64,000 bases of DNA from Paramarasmius palmivorus (taxonomy: Eukaryota > Basidiomycota > Agaricomycetes > Agaricales > Marasmiaceae), in contig JAYKXP010000142.1 in NCBI GenBank assembly GCA_037176845.1, positions 1-64,000 on the forward strand, read 5' to 3'. Made by a program: the position numbers and the translations under genes. The notes beneath the pieces were generated by a model. The model was not told the origin of the DNA. It ran no database searches and saw only the letters and a list, made by a program, of their open reading frames with translations. Numbering within the stretch: position 1 is the stretch's first letter; the number at the start of each line of letters is the position of its first letter. Shown here one piece after another: positions 58,093-64,000 of this stretch.

Positions 58093-61000
58093 ATGTCCAA
58101 CCCCAAAGAGCGACATTACTGGACCCAGCTCAGGGCAGCTCTGACTGCAGGACAATGGTCCTCCCCTTTTCCAGCAAAGGCTCCCAATGGTGTAGCTCTT
58201 CCCTGGTCAGAGCTTTTCCGGAAATTCAACAAGCATTGCAGGGGATTCTCTGACGTCGCCGAAGTTGCATCCCAAACCCATGCTCTCTCCCTTCTCTTAT
58301 CAGCAAATTCGAGAAACGAAGACCAGGACCAACCTGTAAAGCCTCACGAATATCCATTGGAGCTAGGAGACGAATGCATGTTGCCGGAGGAACGAATTGT
58401 GGAGGCGAAAATTGGATACGAGACTCTGAAGAAGCTAGAATCCTCAAATTTCGATGTGAGTTGGCATACTCGTTCAATATCAAATCTTCTCAGTGGATAC
58501 ATTCGCTAGACTCTAAATTTTGCTCTTGCATACTACGCTTACGCACTGGGCAACCCATCCGAATGTCTAGCGCAGTTGAATAAAGTTCCGGACGTCTCTC
58601 ACGTCCAAAATCACATTCCACTTCCGAAGACGTTGAGGGCAAGCACCTTGAACATCCCGAATGCAGGTACTCCTGGTGGCAGTATCAGTTCCGCAGCATC
58701 TGCAGGAAGTAGCTTCATCTCCGATTCGGCTTCGATGGCAGAGATCAAGGATGGCAGGGCTTGGGCCATGGTAGAGACTATAAGGAGTTTGTGTCTGCAA
58801 GGTGTGTTCCATTTTAGGCCCAAATTTCCTATACTTATTGCTAGCTTAGGCATGTCGACCGAAAAGCTTTACCCGAATGAACCTCAGAGGGCCCTGGACA
58901 CCTACGCTGCCGCGTTTCCTACTCTGACCATCATCGAGTCGGAGCTCGTGTCGGTCGCTCCTACATCTATGGGAAAGATCGACTTTTCCTCGTTCACTCG
59001 ATTCCGAGAGGTCTGGCGCTGGGCTGAGCGGTTGTTATGGCGTGCAATAGTACTTGCCTCGAAAACCTTCAACATTCATCATGACCATAAACAAACCCTT
59101 TGCCAGAAACACGACTCTTTGTGGACGTGGCTCGACCACTACTCTTCCTGCAGCGTATACTGGCCATCCGAGTTTCGGACATCGCATCGATCTACAATAT
59201 CTGTTATCTATCTTCGAGCTCTTGTTCTCAGGCATAGCTCGACACCTTCTCCTACTCAGACTTCGATATCTGAATCACCAAAGCCTCCGGCATGGATGCA
59301 CACGGCACGATCGGTAGTTCAGGAATATCGTGCAATATTGAGTAAATCGACCAAATTTCCGCGTGCCGGGGAAAGGAACTACAAGGTGGAAGATTTCGTG
59401 GACCTTTGCGTTGCAGTGTGGGAAGCGAGTGGGGGAGTAGGAGATTACACTGGTTGGGTGTTGGATGTACGCGCCCTGCTACGTGTCATCCTAACCATAC
59501 TTATCATACTTTAGGTTCTATGGTGGGCGACCCGCTCAACGTTCAACTCGTACAGAATACTGCGTCATATGACGCGTCTTCTCTACGTTTCCGGCGACGC
59601 TTCCCTTGCGAGACGCACGTTGCGTCTCTACGTTCAGGTTGTTGGCAAAGCTTTTCAAGCGGGCAGTGCAGGTGCCAACGCTGACGCCGACACTGATCGG
59701 AATTGGGTGGAGACGTTGGTATTCGGTGTTCGCATGTTCTGCAAGATAGCATCTACAACGCTCTCGTCTTCCGTTCACACGCGGGAGGTGCTCCAAGACT
59801 TACGAGAAGCTGAGTCGCTCATCGCGAAAGCAAAAGGTCGTTTGGATCGGGATAACAAGGCGCTTGCAGGAAGCGTGGAACTCGCGGAAGGTATATGGAA
59901 CACGGTCATGGCCTTGAAAGGTAGGCATCAATGTTGTGTGAGGCGCACATTTGCTGAAACATTGAAGAACACGACCCACACTCGCGGCCAGAGCGCCTTG
60001 CAAAGGCCCACACTCTCTTCCTGAAATCGGTTGAAACATCCCCTACGTCTTCCGCCCATTATCATCTCGCGCTGTCGTATGCTCGCCCAGGACCTCAGCA
60101 AGATCTTTCCCAAGCAATTGTTCACGCAGGTGCGGCCGTTGAGGGAGACCCGAAAGAAATTCGTTATTGGCATCTACTCGGCTTATTGTCGTCTGCCAGC
60201 GAGCTATGGGATGCCGCTCAAGGAGCTTTAGAGACAGGTGCTTTGATTGGCGAAACGCCAGGGATGGACAGCGAGAGCAACATTGAAGGTCTTAGTCAAC
60301 CATCCGGTACGCCGAGTGTTGCCCCCGTGAGCCTGCCCGATGTCAATGCGCACGACTACGCCAACGCCACCGTCAATGGCAAAAGTAACGGACATATTGA
60401 CGGATTACCATCCACTGGCCCAGAACACTCGTTATTCGTATCACCAGCTCCCAGAGAAGAGGATCTTCCGCCTGCTTACGTTTTGGACAAAGACTCCATT
60501 GAGATACCTCCTGCTGACGGATTATTGCAACCACCTTCAGATCATCCGCCGCCGTCTCGACATGAGTCGTTTGAATACGCACTGCAGTTGAGGATGACTC
60601 AGATCGCGGTCACAGAATACGTGGAAGGTGTTGAAGGTGCTGCTAGTAAACTGCCGGAAGTTTTCCAGTGGATTGCAGAGAAGAGGGGAGTAACTGGAGA
60701 CCAAAGTATGTCTGCTCAACCTGCATCCCTGACCCTAATATTTATCAACATTTTTCAAGCGCGCAACTCCATTGATGGAGCACCGTCACAAGACATGAAG
60801 CTGAAGTCCCCTTCGGAACTGGCATTGAACGCTTCCTCTCATGGTCACGAAAGAGCTGTTCATGAGGCCACTGAAGTACCTCTGAATACTTCCTCTGGCC
60901 AGCCGCCCCAGACTAATCTTCAACCTCCTATTCCGATTACCATCTCGCCTGCCACCCCTACTGAACAAGAAAAGGGGGAAATGAACCCCATAGAGAAACA

Positions 61001-61957
61001 AGAAAGTGGAAAGCGATCTCTGGACAGAGATCCGTCAAAACCGAAGAAAGTACAACAGATGCTCAAGGATCACGTGAACAAAGGGAGCGCAAGAATCAGT
61101 ACCATTTCCAAGAAAATTGGCCACGGTGTTGTGAGGAACGGCAGCCTGCGGCGTTCAAACTCTACTCCCGGTATGAAGCTTTCATCCTCTGTTAGTTCAT
61201 CGGTTGACGATCACGCTACAGATTTCGGCGGTCTGCTTCGATCAAACTCTTACCAGGCTTCATCGATTCACTCGCGGAAACGTGTTGCTTCATTCTTGAT
61301 GCCCTCCGAGTCGGTATTGGGCGAAAGTCCACCACCGCCCCCTCCTCCCGCTTTACCTCCCACGCTACAGACTTCGAAATGGAACAACAGAACTGTCAGA
61401 GAAAACCGGCTGCTAAGTGATTTGTGGTTAATGTCAGCCGCTACCTTCCGGCGATTGGGCAAGATAGAACAAGCGAAGGGCGCTATACAAGAAGCTGAAG
61501 TAAGAGACGAGGGCAACCCAAACGTTTGGGTTCAGGTAAGGTTCTCATTGATATTGGATGACCATCAATGGCTAATCAATTCTGTCAGCTTGGGCTGTAT
61601 CACTTTGCTTTGGGTCAGCGGCAGCATGCCATTGACTCCTTCCAAAAAGCCTTGTTTATCTCCCCAGATGATGTTGCAGCCTCCGTGCACTTATCCCGTG
61701 TGTACATTCTCCCGGGAGAAGTGTCGAAACGTCCAGAGAAGGTACTTCCTGACAACGTAGATCTCGCTGCTGGGTTATTGGGTCACCTTACGGATGGCCC
61801 TGCATGGGATGTTCCTGAAGCTTGGTACTTCCTCGCCAAGGCTTACGGTCTACAAGGTCGCTTGGACCGTGAGCGCGAATGTCTTAGCCGTGCACTTACA
61901 CTCTCAGAAAAGAGGGGTGTAAGAGATATTAGTCTTTCCCTTGGATGGTGTTTGTGA
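58093..61957 (+). CDS. YPP1/TTC7-like TPR protein of the PI4-kinase complex
   Basis: Ypp1 (TTC7 in animals) links the lipid kinase Stt4 with Efr3 at the plasma membrane, where PI4P is made. It starts MSNPKERHYWTQLRAALT. Helical repeat pieces run through: YYAYALGNPSECLAQLNKV, WRWAERLLWRAIVLASKTF, MTRLLYVSGDASLARRTLRL, SAHYHLALSYARPGPQQDLS, KEIRYWHLLGLLSSASELWD. A long Ser/Pro-rich insertion (about 60240-61380) with a basic segment (KPKKVQQMLKDHVNKG) and a Pro run follows. The end carries clean TPRs: LWLMSAATFRRLGKIEQAKG, LGLYHFALGQRQHAIDSFQK, AWYFLAKAYGLQGRLDRERE. All eight introns I tested keep frame over about 1,200 codons. Intact; function by family, moderately sure because TPRs are generic but the C-terminal pair and overall architecture fit. 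Confidence 0.75.
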
Positions 61958-62132
61958 TGAACGGGGTTATATCCGACTCTTTTTTCTCTCCTTACTCGGT
62001 CACTTGGTCTACATCGGACATCAGTCAACAATCAGTATACCCTTTGCACATCGACGTTACATTTGGATTGCTCTATAGTATCTAGCTTAACCCTGATAAT
62101 CACGATGAACGCACGAATTGAGTCCGGAAACA

Positions 62133-63393
62133 TCAGGCTTTCAGTTTATTTTCGTATTCTAGGCACACCTCTATGGCCTCTGCAATCGATTCCTGCCATG
62201 GTATGTATTCCTTCAGACCCAACACCTCACTGGCAAAAGACGTGTCCAACGGTGCGCTGGTCTGTGCAGGAGGTACAGCACTTGCAGATGGTAATCGAGG
62301 GACCAACTCCGGATGTTTCTTCCTGACTACCTCCACTGCATCCTCCCAGGTGAACGTTCCAGCGGAGATAATCATTCGTTTGTACCGACCTGGTATTGGA
62401 GGTGCAGCTAACGCCAACACGTGAGCCTTTGCGACGTCACGAACATCCACAACATACCCGCCAGGGTATGAAGGGTAGGGATTCTGATTCCCCGGGGTAC
62501 CCTTAATGAGTGCGTAGATGAACGAGTTGGTCCCGAGGTGATTGATATCTGAGGGGTATGGATATCTTGGTACGAAGGGGCCAAAAACCAATGTCGGGAG
62601 GACTAGATTCGTGCTCATTCAGAACACGTCGCAGAGAAGTCGGCAAGCTCACGTAGTGTGATGTCGACGTCAGGATAGTCTGCTGCAATCTCCCAAAGCT
62701 TCTTGTCGGCAACAGTCTTTGCTGCTCGATACAATAATCTCGGATCTTGTTCGTTTGGTCTGATGTCGGGTAACTCGATAGGTCCAAAGTCCCTTTCGGT
62801 AATAAGTCGAGTTCCAAAGGCTCCCTTCAGATCAACTGTTTGTGCAGTCAGAAACAACCGAATCGCCTATTCATTGAGTATGTGATCCAAACTCACCGTC
62901 GAATAGACTCGCCGCCGTTCCTGTAACAATAATCTTCTTGATTCCGAGAGAGATTGCTTGCTTGACGATATTTAACGTCCCGTCGTACGCGCCCTTCGCC
63001 ATATAACCAAGGTCACCTCTAAGATTGCGGCAATAGACTTCAGCATACCTTGAACGTCTCTTCGTTACTCGCACCATTGAAATAAGCGGGGACAGCGGTG
63101 TGAATGACCGCTGATACACCTCGCAGTGCCTCGGAATAATCATCTAATAGACTCGGTAGCTCTACGACTTCCAGTTGAGAGCCTGCATGCGGAAAGATAG
63201 CCTTGAGTTTTGACGTAGAGCGAACGACCGCCCGAATTCTGATGCGTCCTGCTAGAATTTGAGATACGATATGAGAGCCTACAAAACCTGTCGCGCCGGT
63301 AACCTGCAGGGAGAGGGTGTCAGAACTATATTTGGCTCTCGGTGTTCATGGGGAACCTAAGCCTACAAGCACGAGCCCAATTGTCTGCGACAT
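62133..63393 (-). CDS. NAD(P)-dependent reductase (extended SDR), intact, 343 aa
   Basis: This is the only whole member of the five-copy reductase family. Exons 63393-63367, 63303-63049, 62993-62897, 62835-62653 and 62602-62133 join to 1032 nt in one frame. It starts MSQTIGLVL, then VTGATGFVGSHIVSQIL (TGxxGxxG dinucleotide site), IRIRAVVRSTSKLKAIFPHA (Arg for NADPH phosphate), SAVIHTAVPAYFNGASNEET, GIKKIIVTGTAASLFD (catalytic Thr/Ser region), LLYRAAKTVADKKLWE (YxxxK) and LPTLVFGPFVPRYPYPSDIN. The substrate lobe ends EAIEVCLEYENKLKA. Related enzymes reduce dihydroflavonols, cinnamoyl-CoAs, methylglyoxal or steroid ketones; the substrate here is unknown. The next copy begins 353 bp upstream, same strand. 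Confidence 0.82.
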
Positions 63394-63746
63394 TGTGCAC
63401 AGGGAGTGAACTCTGTAACATGTGGGCCTTGGCGGGACCTTTTTATAGCATTCCTACCTCGTCCAGTAGAGGTCAAGAAAATTCCAATCACGGCTACCTG
63501 TATCTTTTTCTCAAGCTGTCTGAGCACCTCTTGCTTGACATAAAAACGGAAAATCGGCACTTATTACCAGCGATTGCTTTCACATGTACAATGGTCGTAC
63601 TTCTTCACAGAAGACTGATGCATGATGGTTTAGACCGAACCCTTGCTGACTTCATGGTACGAGCGCTTATTCTACATCTATTAAGCGCCCGAGCGTTAAT
63701 GACCTTGAAGAGCCACGAGTCGTGATCGTACTTACAGAGGAAACTA
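63394..63746. other. Promoter spacer between tandem reductases
   Basis: This holds TATAAAA on the minus strand at 63441-63447 (48 nt upstream of the ATG at 63393) and about 300 bp of otherwise unremarkable sequence after the stop of the next reductase. Confidence 0.5.
63441..63447 (-). promoter_or_regulatory. TATA box of the intact reductase
   Basis: TATAAAA on the minus strand lies 48 nt before the start codon at 63393. Confidence 0.55.
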
Positions 63747-64000
63747 TCAAGCCTTGGATTGCTCTTCATATTGCAGGCACATCTCTATCGCCGCCAATAT
63801 TGACTCTTGCCATGGGATGTATTCCTTCAAACCCAACACTTCACTGGCAAAAGACGTATCCAAAGGAGCATCAGTCTGCGCCGGAGGAACTGCATTCGCA
63901 GACGGTAGTCGAGGCTCCAGCTCTGGGTGAGCTTTCCTCACGACCTCTGCAGCGTCTTTCCATGTGAATATTCCAGCAGAGATGATTATCCGTTTGTGTC
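63747..64000 (-). CDS. NAD(P)-dependent reductase, C-terminal part, runs off the window
   Basis: This is the last exon of a fifth family member, cut by the window edge. It is open from the edge to the stop at 63749-63747: IIISAGIFTWKDAAEVVRKA, HPELEPRLPSANAVPPAQTD, APLDTSFASEVLGLKEYIPW and AAIEMCLQYEEQSKA. It is closest to the intact neighbour (shared SASEVLGLKEYIPWQES-type tail). It stands head-to-tail with that copy, so the tandem array continues to the right. No damage is seen in this part. Confidence 0.75.
   Translation of the reverse strand, partial: HKRIIISAGIFTWKDAAEVVRKAHPELEPRLPSANAVPPAQTDAPLDTSFASEVLGLKEYIPWQESILAAIEMCLQYEEQSKA

Overview
The window reads as nuclear DNA of a filamentous basidiomycete, most likely an Agaricomycete. 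Genes are packed on both strands and cut by many short introns (about 50-70 nt, GT-AG with a few GC-AG). The gene families fit this group: APH-like kinases, small secreted proteins, hemerythrin-like proteins, Crinkler/RHS-type P-loop proteins, a microsomal P450, GH3 beta-glucosidase and expanded NAD(P)-dependent reductases. No ribosomal RNA, tRNA, CRISPR or complete transposon was recognised. All introns and joins were inferred by eye from splice signals, reading frame and family knowledge.

Region 1 (1-9.6 kb) is a graveyard of housekeeping genes. A heavily broken transcription elongation factor TFIIS lies at about 976-2418, with a 71-nt poly-C tract inside its central domain. A second TFIIS zinc-ribbon relic lies at about 3488-3805. 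A second poly-C cluster is at 4707-4840, an unplaced broken gene at about 6.2-6.8 kb, and a thoroughly broken TOM70 at 7161-9622.

Region 2 (9.8-25 kb) has two clean unknown genes (9786-10935 on minus, 11574-12646 on plus) and a secreted TAP-type alpha/beta hydrolase with two frame breaks. Next comes a tandem array of an APH-like kinase on the minus strand paired with a small secreted protein on the plus strand. Only the first kinase and first secreted protein look whole; the later units are decayed. A 918-residue disordered protein closes the region.

Region 3 (26-46 kb) carries a GPI-anchored Ser/Thr-rich protein, a membrane-anchored hemerythrin-like protein, a broken Crinkler/RHS-type NTPase, an apparently complete cytochrome P450, a reductase, a small cysteine-rich secreted protein, a GH3 beta-glucosidase and a large PH-domain protein.

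Region 4 (46-64 kb) has a segmental duplication carrying two broken reductase copies. It continues with a housekeeping block of two divergent pairs: PTPA (PP2A activator) with SURF6/Rrp14, start codons 37 bp apart, and DPH2 with YPP1/TTC7, start codons 90 bp apart. It ends with one intact reductase and the start of another copy that runs off the window. Five reductase copies occur in all.

Several otherwise conserved genes (PTPA, SURF6, GH3, PH protein, TAP hydrolase) each carry one or two single-base frame breaks, while long neighbours (918 residues, YPP1, DPH2) carry none. Consensus errors and real decay cannot be told apart from sequence alone. The TFIIS and TOM70 relics are too damaged to be explained by base-calling.
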